NCBI GenBank assembly: GCA_033002965.1
Contig: JAURVB010009752.1
Coordinates: forward strand, 1 to 64,000
DNA: 64,000 bases
Source: Piper betle
Taxonomy: Eukaryota > Streptophyta > Magnoliopsida > Piperales > Piperaceae
Direction: 5' to 3'
Shown: positions 44,348-55,403 of the stretch, one piece after another
Layout: every line of letters starts with the position of its first letter
How positions within the stretch are numbered: position 1 is the stretch's first letter
The notes under the pieces: generated by a model
Databases searched by the model: none
What the model was told of the DNA's origin: nothing
What the model saw: the letters and a program-made list of their open reading frames with translations, nothing else
Position numbers and translations under genes: made by a program

Positions 44348-46742
44348 ACCTTAGCCTTGGTGTGGAGGAAAATTGCTTGCTTGCTTGGTTGCATCCTTAA
44401 CTCGTGGATAGAGCTTGAAAGAGAAATAGGGCTTATTTCAAGGTGTTATAAGCCTATAGGCTGTCGAAGGTGTGTAAGTTCTTTTGGCTTGAGGTAGAAG
44501 CTTATGATAAGTGGTTTATATGTTTAAGTGGTGCTTGGTGAATTCAGAGAAGACCTACTCTTCCATTGGATAAGGCAAGGAGAGTCGAGTAGGAGTTTTG
44601 AATGACATAAAAAATTCGTATGTGTCTTGTATATCTCTTCTCTATTCCATTCCTCGTATATATTTTCCTTAATTGTCATAATTTTGATTACACAATCACA
44701 TAAAACTCATATGTTTGACTTAATGGCTTTATATTGTTTAATGAGCAAGTTCTAAATCAGTCAAAACTCTTGCATGGTTTAACAAGTTTGCCAAAGGTTG
44801 TCTTTATTGATTTGAACTTGTTTTATTAGTTGTTTTGTTTGATTAATTACTTTTGCTACTTGATTACCCATCACTAATCTACTTAGGGATGCTGAGTATA
44901 TGTGGGGATATAGTTTGTTTGATTTGTTATCTTATTAGCTTCCTTCCTCAATTAACATCTTTTAGAAAAAATATTACCTTTAGTTTTTTTAATAACTGGT
45001 TTTATTTTTTAAATAGTTATTCCACATTTAATACTTATCAAAATAAGATTCATTATATTAGTGAGAATATGCTGCATACTCTTCAAATTCAGGTAACTAT
45101 TTTTAAAAAATGAATAGGCTCATTAAGTTATACTTGAATACAGACATTAAAAAAGGTATAAGAAGCCACCCAGAACTGTGTTGGATGATAAGGCCTGCAA
45201 AACAAATCATAGACTAAATTCGTAAACCACAAAAAAAAAAACTGAATACGAAATTTCTTTAGAGTGTGTAGAATATAAAATTTTTAAATAATTACTCTTA
45301 CATTCAATATTTATCAAGGTAAAATTTCATATATTAGGGATGTAGTTACGATCTTCAACTTAATTTATTTTTAAAGAAATGATGAGATCTTGGGTCCCGA
45401 AAAAGAAGAATATAACCCCTATTCTTGGGGCTTATTCAGTATAAAAGTCCACAATAAATTTTGATAATACTTTCTCTTAAAAAGAAAACTCCCACCATAA
45501 AATAATACATATTCCACCATTGTCAGGTTAATAAGGTCAGGAACATGAATTTGTACAGCTTTTTTGCTATCTTAGTTTGTAAGAGTTCAGTGATTGATGA
45601 AAATAATAAAGAAACTCTGCATGCATTCAATTTATTAAAAGCTTAACAAGCTTAATGGGCCCATTTGGTTGATACGAATGAAACGAGAGATTTAAGAAAT
45701 TTTTAAGTTGTCAACCTGATAAAAAGTTCCCTACGTTCAATAAATTCTATACAAAAATAGTATAGATTCTTCTGTACAAATTAGTCATTATTCGCTTTAA
45801 ATGATACCTGACGTGCAAAATAAACACATACTTTTCCTCTCTTGTTTATAAAGAAAGAAGTAGAAAAATCCTTTATACATGTGAGACTGTTGGAGGAAAT
45901 CAAGATTATTTTATACACAAATATACATTGCATTATACTACTTTATATATACAATACCTTAAATATATAATACTTACGGTATTATTTGACCACTGAAAAT
46001 TTTCTAGATTTTACATTTATTTCATGTCAATCAAACTGACCGCAAAAAGAATTCTTGTTAAAAAATAATTTCAAGTAACGCTTTATAGTTACAAAAGTTA
46101 AAATACATCAGTTATACATATCTGACCCTTTCCAGTAGCAAAAGTAAAGTTCAAACCTAAAACGGCACTAGGGTGTAATTAGGCAGGAAACCATACAATG
46201 GAACTTGGACATACAAAGCTACAGTTAACAAAAGATAAAGCTTCAAAAAGGAAGTAAAAAAACATACACTAAGAAAAAGAGAGCAGCCTCCCAACATTGG
46301 GACGCTAACTGTCTTCATCATCCTCTTCTGGTTAATGCTACGACTTCGAGAGTGGTTCAACCATGAAAAACCAGCAATTTCTGTTTTTGCAAACGAGGAG
46401 AAATTATAAAATAATCATAGTGGCCATTATGTTAACAGCTTGCATTATACATCCCAGTGACTTATAAACTAATCAAGGCCCAACAGTACCGTCATCTTTA
46501 ATGGAAGTACCAAGTACAGTTCAACATTTTGGTTCTCTGCTTCAACCCAATCACCATTTTGCATCTCTTATTCATAAAGTTATAGACAGAGGTTAAAAAC
46601 AAAGCCCCAAAGTAAAACAGGCAATAAAACTGTGGCAACAAGAAATATGTGTGTGTGTGCACGTGCGTGCGTATGACAATGTAATGAAATTTGAAGGAGA
46701 AAACGAACCAGCCCCTGGCAATTTCTGCCTGCATTATAACCT
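44348..46742. other. Low-copy intergenic DNA downstream of the Myb gene
   Basis: AT-rich, without LTR homology or tandem arrays apart from a short TG/CG run at 46,650-46,675. The open frames at 44,853 and 46,157 have no family features and are not called. The 3' untranslated region of the minus-strand gene must lie in the right-hand part, but I cannot fix its end. Confidence 0.5.
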
Positions 46743-46787
46743 TCATGAAAACCGAGCCATATTTCTCCATTTATCCTTCAAATCAAT
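46743..46787 (-). CDS. Exon 5 of the TRF-like gene (telobox)
   Basis: Acceptor ATATAAG, 45 nt including the stop TGA. It encodes IDLKDKWRNMARFS, the telobox recognition helix. It is too short for standard ORF finding but fits the frame left by exon 4 exactly. Confidence 0.87.
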   Translation of the reverse strand: MDLKDKWRNMARFS

Positions 46788-49700
46788 CTTATATAAAAAC
46801 TGAAACAATTAGAAGGGCGGGCGCATAACAAAGAAGAGAATAATAAAAGATATCTTTTCCAATGTTCATCTACCTCTGTTCTATCTTCAAAAATATCACG
46901 ATACTTATTTAAAATGACTTTCCAATTTCCCCTACCATACCTGCAGAAAAATTACATTCAATGGTCAAATATAAAATAGGGGCAGGATGAGCAAATTGCA
47001 ACATCAAATGGAAGATCAGGTCTTCATCAACATCCAACAAGTTCAAAATCGAAAAGATCAGAACATTTACCACAAAGCCAATAAGCTCGCGTCTACATCA
47101 AAATCATCATTTCTACTCGTAACTTAAACCTCAAAAGTCTCTAATCAATAATAAATTTAGTAGCATCATGCTTCTATTGAAATGAATTAGTTTTAAACTT
47201 CTTTATAAAAAGATGTAAGTTTATCCCCATAACTACTAGCCTCTAAAGCCAGATGTGCATCATAATTTCATATTTGTGTGCAGTTGCCCCTTGCAACATA
47301 TTCAACATGTAATATCCTGAGTTTGGCAGGTATTTCTAATGATAAAGACAAATTCAGATGGTCTTTTGTATGAGTAGGCCTTCAATATCTATATCCTAAA
47401 AATGAGGACTAAAGCCACTTCTGTTCATTGATGTATCTTCTCCACTGTGTAGACAAGAGCATCTATTAATCCTTCAGCATTTCTGCAATATTATCCAACC
47501 ATGGTTGACCTTAAGATGTCAAAGAAGTGACTTATCTTCTGCACAACCACATAGAACGGAGAAAAGTGCACGATCCTGGGGATATATTATGAAAAAACAG
47601 TACTCTTTCAAAAAATATTAGTCATTCAAAGAAGTGAAGGATATGTTACTGAGTTTTAATTATTGTGAAAATGCATGTGGTAGGGGGCTGGATATATTTA
47701 AATGCAGGAAAGCATTTCAGGTAGTTGGGTGACAGTTTATGGATTATAGTTTCTGGATTCATCTGCAGAACTTATGCAGAAAATTAAAGAATGCCCAGCT
47801 GACAAACGCGTGAACTAAACTTTTTTTTTTTAATTGAAAAAACCTGAAACAAGGCCCTGCCTTCCGAATAATGACAAAACGGTATCTTTTCTGTTTACTG
47901 AATTATCCATTATCATTTAAATATGCTGCAGAGATCAGATAGGGATCAGGTTTCAAAAAACATGTTCACCAATAAATTAAGAAATTAAATAAGCAACATA
48001 CTCTTCTACAGCAGTCCTTAAAGTGTCTTCTTCAATGACATTCCACCTCTTGACCCTTCTTCTTCGTTTATCACCATTTACTTTCAGAGGAGAGACCAAC
48101 CTTTTCCTCAGACTTGGCAAACGAATTTCCCTGCCCCGGGAATTGCTCGAAACCGAATCATCACTCCACTAAGGCAGCACAAAAACAGAATGGTCAGTCA
48201 TGATATTTAGAAGAAAAAACTTAGAAGGTAATACCTTAAAGGAATACAGTGCTAAAAGTAGATGGCTACACATGCAACGATGTAAATAATTGACCGCGTC
48301 CTTGATTGCAACATTAAAATAGTATTAGATAAAGGATTCAGATAAAAGCAGAAAACCACAGTACATTAAACGTCGATCATATTTGTACAAGGTCCAGATT
48401 TCAAAGAACTGTCAAGAAAAATAAATATGTTCAAAGAAGAGGATGTTGCATACAGTTCCTGCAAGATTCTCATGTGCAAGAACCTTGTAACATTTAATAA
48501 ATACACTTGACATATGTAAGAAATATTCATTTATTATCTAATCTCATACAAATAAAAATTGATGGGGAAAGAGTATATCGCGAAAAAAAAAGTGTGGAAA
48601 AGAAAAGACTAGAATCAGCAACAAGAAAGGGAGACGAGAATAAAAAACATCAATCCACTAATGGAACTTACTTGCTAATTTCTACTCCTGTTTTGCTACT
48701 CCAGTAGTGTCATGAGTTCACACAACAATTACCCAATTTGATGCTCAAACAATAATCATAAAACTAATTTGATTGAGCAATATATATTCACTAACCTGGG
48801 ACAGACACCTGTACCAAATGCAAATAAAATGCCATCTCAACTACCTCCCATGTTTGAAGTCTAGGCCAGATGATTGTACATAGACATATAAGTCTTGTAT
48901 AATTGAAACATTGAAACAAAATTTAAGAATCACTCAGCTGGTGTTTTCAAGAAGTCATTTTATGGTCTTCAACCTCTCCCTATTTCTTGTTATTATACCT
49001 TTCCAAAGCTACATTCCACGACCCACAAACATTTTTTACAGTCCAATCTTAAATTCAACGAGAGCAATCTAAAAACTAGATAACTTGAACTAATTGTCAG
49101 ATTCTTTTAATCTTTAGAGGAAAAAAGTAAATGATTCTTTATAGTTATATAATTATATTAGAAGGTTGGATTTTAAGCAACCTTCATATGTGACAAAAAG
49201 CAGGTGCGTGTTAAGTTATGCTGCATTCCTTTCACTTATCTTCACTAAGAGTGCAATCATATGTTCCCTTCATACAAAAAAATTTATAGCTATTATCCTA
49301 TTCATAGCTTTGTTTGCATCAAGGACCTGCTAATATTATCAAGCCTCAAGAGATGGAACACCATGTAGAGATCATAACTCAAAGCAACTATGAGAAAAAC
49401 GTGCAAAATTTTTTTCAATAAATTTAATGGGGAGTATGAGTTTCACATGAACTTGCACACATGTAGCCACCATGGTAAAAATCAGAACATAAAGAGAAAT
49501 ACCCACACTATCATTAATTGAGATGACAGACCAATTACAAATCAAAGTAAAATGTCAAAAACCTGATAAGTTTGAGCAGTTTGTTTAGGCTTATCAAATA
49601 GAATCGCAAGTCCTGTATTTTGGCAATTTTCATTGCCATTTGCAATAGTTGGAGGTCTCTTGACTGTTGAAACACCACTATCCAAGGAAGGAATTTGTCC

Positions 49701-51423
49701 TTGTTTATCTGACAAATGGTTAATTCCTTCTGAACATGTCTTAGAAGTTTGTCCAGCAACATGGGGCTTCATCACATTGTTAAATAAATCAAGCACACCA
49801 GGAAGAGGATCATCAACCACTGACTTGAGATCCTTTGAACTAATACGAAGTTCTTTTAAAGTCCTCTTAACTTCATCATGTGGGAGTGGGTCATATTGAA
49901 AACTTTTTCCAATCTTTAGGGCTCCCTTGCACTATTGGATTTTTCCTTGCCAGACTCGCATCTGCCTCATCAGCTGCCAGATTCATATCTTGCCCAATAG
50001 CATTGACCTCACCACTTAGAGGAATCTCAAACACCTTATCTACGTCTTAGATAGAAAAAAGTTTTCAATTTAACCAAGAAAATGCAGGCAGGTGAGAAAA
50101 ATCCTAAAATATAAGTACATCAAAGAAAGCTTGGAAATAATTAAAGTATAGTTGTGAACAATTGAGATTGAAAACAGCATCTCTTTCTAGCAATAATTGA
50201 AGAACAAAAGTATCTTTTTGAATATAAAAGGGTCGATAGAATCATTTTTTATCAATTACAATTGATGAATAATACTATCGCTTTTTCGAGAATAAACATT
50301 GATAGCAGAGTCATTTTATTAATAATAATAAAATAATAATAATAATATTAATAATGGAAAAAATAATTGAAGAATAACAACATAGTTTTCAAACAATAAA
50401 TATCCATACCATCATTTTCGAACAACAACCAAAGAACAGAACAACGCGCCATTTTCCAACAGTAAAGATCAACAACAGATTCATTTTTTTCATAGTAACT
50501 GAAGAATAACAGGATGGTTTACAATAACATAATTTTTCTACACTAACCAAAGAAGAACCGTATCATTTTTAAAAAAGCAAAATCAACAACAGCTTCATTA
50601 ATTCACAACAATTGCACATAAAAAAAAACCTAAACAAACCTGGCGACGACATTGGAACCGTGTAATCGTCATCCAAAATTGCGGCATTGAGAATAGAATC
50701 ATCCCTGTTCCCAGGCCATAGAAACCCCTCGGCCATAGACTGAGAAACAAGCACCAACAACGGAGGCCCCAACTCCCTCTCCACAGCCTCCAAGAAATCC
50801 CCAATCGCCTTAACCGCCACCGCCTTGGTGTCCCTCCCCACCAACCCCCGGCGAACGCATCGTTCCCCATCGCCGAAACCAACTCCCTCTTCGACGCCGC
50901 GAACTCGTCCGAAACCAGCCACCGCAACAACTCCGGGTCCGGCGCCAGCCTCCGGACCCTCATCTTCCACACCCTCTGCACCGCGAGCTTGAACTCGCCC
51001 ACGTCGGGCGGGTCCCTGCGGAGGTGCTTGGACGCGGCTTCGACCCCGACGGCGACGAAGGCGGCGGAGGCGGAGCGGAGGGCGAGGGGCGGCGGCAGCG
51101 GGGGATGGTGAGGAGGGAGTGTATGAGGGAGAGTACGCGGTCGGAGAGGGATGGGCGGGAGAGCTCGTGGCGGAGGGCTTGGAGAAGGACGGCGGGGCGG
51201 AGGTGGTCGTTGTTGGGGGCGGGAAGGATGTCAAGGACGGAGCAGGCGGCGGCGTGGTCGGTGGACGGGTCGCGGAGGAGGAACTCCGCCGCCAAGGCCC
51301 GGATTCGTCGTCAATCGGAGAGGCCGAAGCTGAGGCGACGGATGTGCCGGCGGCAAGACGTTCGTCAATCGGAGCGGCCGAAGCAGAGGCAACGGATGTG
51401 CCGGCGGCTAGGCGTTCGTCCAT
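46743..51423 (-). CDS. TRF-like telobox Myb protein gene, five exons, four frame breaks
   Basis: The protein ends in one Myb/SANT repeat with three tryptophans and a telobox: KRWNVIEEDTLRTAVEEY, then GRGNWKVILNKYRDIFEDRT, then IDLKDKWRNMARFS and a stop. Telobox Myb proteins of the plant TRF-like family bind TTTAGGG telomere-type DNA in the nucleus. Exons on the minus strand are 51,423-50,640, 50,045-49,563, 48,168-48,002, 46,940-46,874 and 46,787-46,743, all with GT-AG introns and matching phases (1, 0, 2, 0). The sum is 1,546 nt. Three one-base losses in exon 1 and one gain in exon 2 are needed to explain the frame, and correcting for them gives 1,548 nt, about 515 residues. This is the only convincing host gene. 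It is either a recent pseudogene or carries assembly errors. ATG at 51,423 was chosen because the reading upstream meets a stop. Confidence 0.82.
46874..46940 (-). CDS. Exon 4 of the TRF-like gene
   Basis: Acceptor TTCTGCAG, donor ACAGAG/GTAGAT, 67 nt. It completes the split codon for E and encodes YGRGNWKVILNKYRDIFEDR followed by TE, the second Myb helix and the loop before the recognition helix. No frame break. Confidence 0.88.
48002..48168 (-). CDS. Exon 3 of the TRF-like gene
   Basis: Acceptor CTGCCTTAG, donor AGA/GTATGT, 167 nt. It encodes WSDDSVSSNSRGREIRLPSL, a basic stretch (KRRRRVKR, a plausible nuclear localisation signal) and the first Myb helix WNVIEEDTLRTAVEE. No frame break. 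Confidence 0.88.
49563..50045 (-). CDS. Exon 2 of the TRF-like gene (one frame break)
   Basis: The acceptor CTATCTAAG precedes ACGTAGATAAG and joins exon 1 in phase 1 to give DVDKVFEIPLSGEVNAIGQD. The frame breaks in AAAAAGTTTTC at about 49,896-49,906. After one T is removed, FQYDPLPHDEVKRTLKELRI and DDPLPGVLDLFNNVMKPHV follow, and the exon ends at ACTTATCAG/GTTTTT. The residues are acidic and serine-rich, like the middle linker of family members. Confidence 0.82.
50640..51423 (-). CDS. Exon 1 of the TRF-like gene (GC-rich, three frame breaks)
   Basis: It starts MDERLAAGTSVASASAAP. An 18-residue (54 bp) tandem duplication of that segment follows at once. Then come RALAAEFLLRDPSTDHAAAC, LRPAVLLQALRHELSRPSLS, AFVAVGVEAASKHLRRDP, FKLAVQRVWKMRVRRLAPD, LLRWLVSDEFAASKRELVSA and AVAVKAIGDFLEAVERELGP, ending DDDYTVPMSSP at the donor CAG/GTTTGT. 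These coherent helical segments lie in three different frames, with switches near 51,300, 51,103 and 50,852, each at a short G or C run. A 298-codon frame that runs through the whole exon is partly out of register and is not the true protein. Confidence 0.8.
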
Positions 51424-51879
51424 CGGAGCGTCGTCGGCGATTTGGCGATGTAGGGCAGGATTCACTAACTAATGGAGATGAACGACGCCATGGCTACTTT
51501 TTACGGTTCGTAATAACTCTTTAAGGGTAATTACACATCATTTTTAATTGTTTTACTTTTCCTATATTCTTTTTGTTTCCTTCATTAATATCTTTATTTT
51601 AAATTTTAATTTTATGACAAATGTTGATATTAATTATGAACAGTTAAGATATTAATTTTTTTAAAATAATGTTTCATTGAGTTTGACATTTACAGTGGAT
51701 TTTTTCATTGATGGGTTTAAATCTTTGGATCCATGTATGAGTTTTTATTTTTTATTTCAAATTTTTTGATCTTTTATTATAGCACTTTTCTTTTCAGCTG
51801 TTGTAGATTAATGTTTATATATCATTTGTTGATATTGATTATATTAATTGTTGGGATGAAATTTTTGTTTGAATTGTTG

Positions 51880-51926
<47 letters not shown>

Positions 51927-54154
51927 TATGAAATACTTATATTTACGTGTTTCTTAAAATTATAGTCCATTTTTAGTGTAACAAAAATAAACGCATTACT
52001 ATTACATTTATTTTAAAGGGCAAAAAAAGATTCGTATACGTTAATTGAACTTTTAGTTGAAGAGGCGAATAACGTAGTAAATTATCCGGTGGACAATGGA
52101 CCTTTCAAGTGATATAATATCCTAAACATGTTAGTCTACTTTGTTTTCACGTATTACTTTCAACTTGTAAAATAAAGTTTTAAAAGCTCCTTCAATTTAT
52201 ATTTTTTCGCTACATGTACCTGCATAAATAATATTGTTTAACATAATTGAGATTTCTTTAACTATCAATTTTAAGACTTCAAAGCTTGGAAAATTCTTAA
52301 ACAAAATAAGTTAGAGTTACAAACCCCACAATATTCTCTCCGCAAAATAGAAAAATACAAGTTGGGATAAATAATGCATTCACAAAAGTTGTTTGTTATT
52401 TACAATTAGGGATAAATAATACATTCCCAAGGCCCATAATCCACATCAACACATTAGCTAATAACATCTCTGCAAAACAAAAGGGGAGATATACACAAAA
52501 ATAAAAACAAAACGCTGCAAGACAAAACAACACAAGGCCGTTCCCTACACCCTCCAAGCCTCCTCTATCCCTAGGACGACCAATGTTACGACAATGCACC
52601 TAGATTAAAAAAGCATTAATGAGTGTCATGGAGTCCCAAATAATTAATAGGAAATCAACAAAATAGGCAAAAAAAATAAAATAATTGTCCACAAAAGAAT
52701 TGAAAAAACAAAACTTCTCCACTCACAAAATCAATGTACGACCAATAGGGCCTAATTATAATCATAAAGATATTTATGCATGTGAATCAAAATAATCAAC
52801 ATTAATGTGTCAATACTACGCACGAGCTAGAATATGGTCAACAACAAGATGACTGTTAACCAATTTGAACTAACTGATCGCAACAAAAACTTGACATGAT
52901 TTGGATATACTTGACTGGTATTGACATGGCCCCTCGGTTAGCGTCACGCTCCTATCCACCACGCGTGCACTAAAAATTCAAAAATGTATAATAAGTACAA
53001 AGCATGGGCATGGTTATTTCAAATGATGCTAAAGTGCTAATTTTTAAGCTGGATCTTACATTTTTAAAACTCATCAAGAGATCTCAACTTTTAAGTTTTA
53101 TTAATTCAAAAATTAATAAGATGACTAGTAGATAGTGAGATTCAACAAAATGCCACTAGTTACGTCCTATGTTGTGAAAATAAAATATGTGATCTAAGCA
53201 GCAGATCAAGTTGAGAGAGAGAGTCCTAATGACTTTGAAAAGAGTTCCTCGTCCTACAGTGACAATCTCGACTCTGCATGACCTACCAATGAAGAACACT
53301 ACTCAAACCTTGGATGATCACATGTTGAATGTGTGGAAAATTGTACGAGATTCTAATAAATCAAATAAGGGTATCAAGACGGTGGTTTCAGAATTTTATA
53401 AAATACATTTCAGGAATCGCCCAACTACTTAAACTATAACTTAAGATATCAAAGCACCCAAGAGAACCCAGGGGAATTAACATGAGGTACGTGGTCAAAT
53501 TACGAAATGTAACTTAAATTGTCAGTTAAATCATTTAACTTAATAATGGTGATAATTCTATTGTACCAACTTCAGAAAGTAGAAGTTGAAAGATATTTGA
53601 ACCTAAAGATTCTGCGAGCTCTGACAGAGCCACTTAAGATGTCAAATCAACCCACACTCGTACCTATTAATTAAATATTATTTTATTATTAAATAATAAG
53701 ATAATGTTCAATTAATTAGGATAATTAATCTAATTATTCTTTAAGTTAAGATTTTCACACCACAAATAATTTTACAACCAAACGCAAGTTAAAATATTAT
53801 TATTTTAGTTATTTCAATTAATTATTTAATTAATGATCAATTTCTCAAACTTTTACTAAGTAAAATCACCCACCCAACATCAATAATTCACTATAAGTAG
53901 AAAGAAAAATTTTATCCCTGATTGAAATTACTAAGTATGTTCACAATAATTTGTCTCAAGGAATATCATCATAGTTCAAATCATATGACAATAAAAATAA
54001 AAATAAAAATACTAGTTACTACATTTAGATTCTTCTATTTGAGGCTAAAGTTTCTTCTTCAACTCTTCAAGTTCTCTTGATAAGGAGGCTTCTATAGGGC
54101 TTCTCTTGAAATGTAAGTCCAATCCATTTTGAGCATAGTTCGTCCAAACTTCAC
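51424..54154. other. Intergenic DNA upstream of the Myb gene
   Basis: It must contain the gene's promoter and 5' UTR at its left end. The sequence changes from CpG-rich to AT-rich at about 51,500. A TA microsatellite lies at 51,881-51,923. No LTR termini or tandem arrays were found. The frame at 53,211-53,432 (plus) has no family features and is not called. Confidence 0.5.
51881..51923. repeat. TA microsatellite
   Basis: An uninterrupted TA run of about 42 bp, about 460 bp upstream of the start codon of the Myb gene. Confidence 0.95.
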
Positions 54155-55403
54155 TCTAACGACCCGCCCGTTCTGAGCCACGAGCCAAGTGTTACTATAT
54201 GAAACTAAGTGTCTCATTAATTAATTTTCTATTAATTTTTAAGATTTTAAATAAATCCATAACAATAAATTTAATATACAAATGCTCGGAATAATCTAAA
54301 CCCCATGAACCGAACCAAAATCCCACTGTCATGCAAACAATCTCAAGAAAAGAATAGTTCAATAACAGAGTCCTCCAGCTGTCCCGACTCTACCCATCCT
54401 TCCATGCTCATACTTGCGGAGGCAATTTCGCATTAGTGATAAAAGCACTAAGTTGTATAATTACATGAAATAATTAATATATTCCATAATATCTGAATTA
54501 CATCTTTTAGTGATTATAAGCCTATGCTGAGCTCTTAATATGCTAGGAGGGTGGCTGCCCATCTAGCTACAATCTCATGTATGCGCACACGCGCTATGTG
54601 GCCCTCAGCCTGTAGTTACCGATATTTGCCATTGACTCACCCTCTCAGTATTACAAGTGCATAATGAGCCATTTTGTGCCACTGTGCCCTGTCACCCATT
54701 TTGGCATAAGGGCAGGTATTTAATCTTTCAGGGGTACTGCCCTGTGTCGGACTGAGTCAATTCATTGACCCTGGTTGCGCTCAACGCATGGTGGTTGAAT
54801 ATGGACTCAAGTCGACCAAGACTCTCACATAGTAATTTTTTTAGGGTGCTACCCTATGTTGAACTGAGCCAATTCTTTGACCCCAGTTGTGCTCGGCGCA
54901 TGGTGATTGAATGTTGACTCATGCCGACCATGACTCTCAAATCGAAATATATAACATTTCAAGTAATTATGCGGACCTGGAATTTTGACGAGGCACCCGC
55001 AACTACGACACATGATCTTAATATGAATGAAATTTCTCTAAAGCCAAATGTCCTCACAAACTATCCAAATGATGTTTCATTTAACAACAGAATTCTCCTT
55101 TATATAGAAGAATATGTGTAGAATTCAAGAAGTCACTACATTAAATTTTATAAATATGTGTAGAATTCAAAAAGTCATTTGTGTGATAATATAAAGTCAA
55201 AAAGTAATTATTAAGTTAATACGAATGGATGTTAAATCCTAAAAATATTATAAATATCATTATACCGATATGCTAAAGGTAATCGATAATTTATAATATT
55301 AATTTTTTTCAAAGTAATTTAATTAAATAATATTTACGATTCGTTCTAAGATTTACAAAACCCTAAATAAAATAACTTAATTAATTTTTTCAGGGGTTTT
55401 GCA
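54155..55403 (-). mobile_element. Short group A-related LTR, probably solo
   Basis: On the plus strand it runs from TCTAACGACCCGCCCG to AGGGGTTTTGCA. The minus-strand start TGCAAAACCCC matches the LTR start at 57,601 (TGTAAAACCCC), and its end matches the LTR end at 59,937, in reverse. Flanks are ttcac (54,150-54,154) and ttcct (55,404-55,408), only three of five equal. The LTR keeps the GCGG..CGCATTAGTG block and two copies of the TGCATGGTG segment, but lacks the island and the module. Confidence 0.75.

Noticed and set aside
46157..46360. Minus-strand 67-codon frame as a sixth exon
   Set aside because: It lies downstream of a good stop codon at 46,743, with no acceptor-supported link and no family similarity.
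50569..51465. A 298-codon minus-strand frame covering exon 1
   Set aside because: Its middle part is an out-of-register shadow. The coherent protein segments lie in two other frames, and the reading starts at GTG just after a stop. The true start is ATG at 51,423.
53211..53432. Plus-strand 73-codon frame
   Set aside because: No start context, no recognised motif and no neighbouring exon signals.
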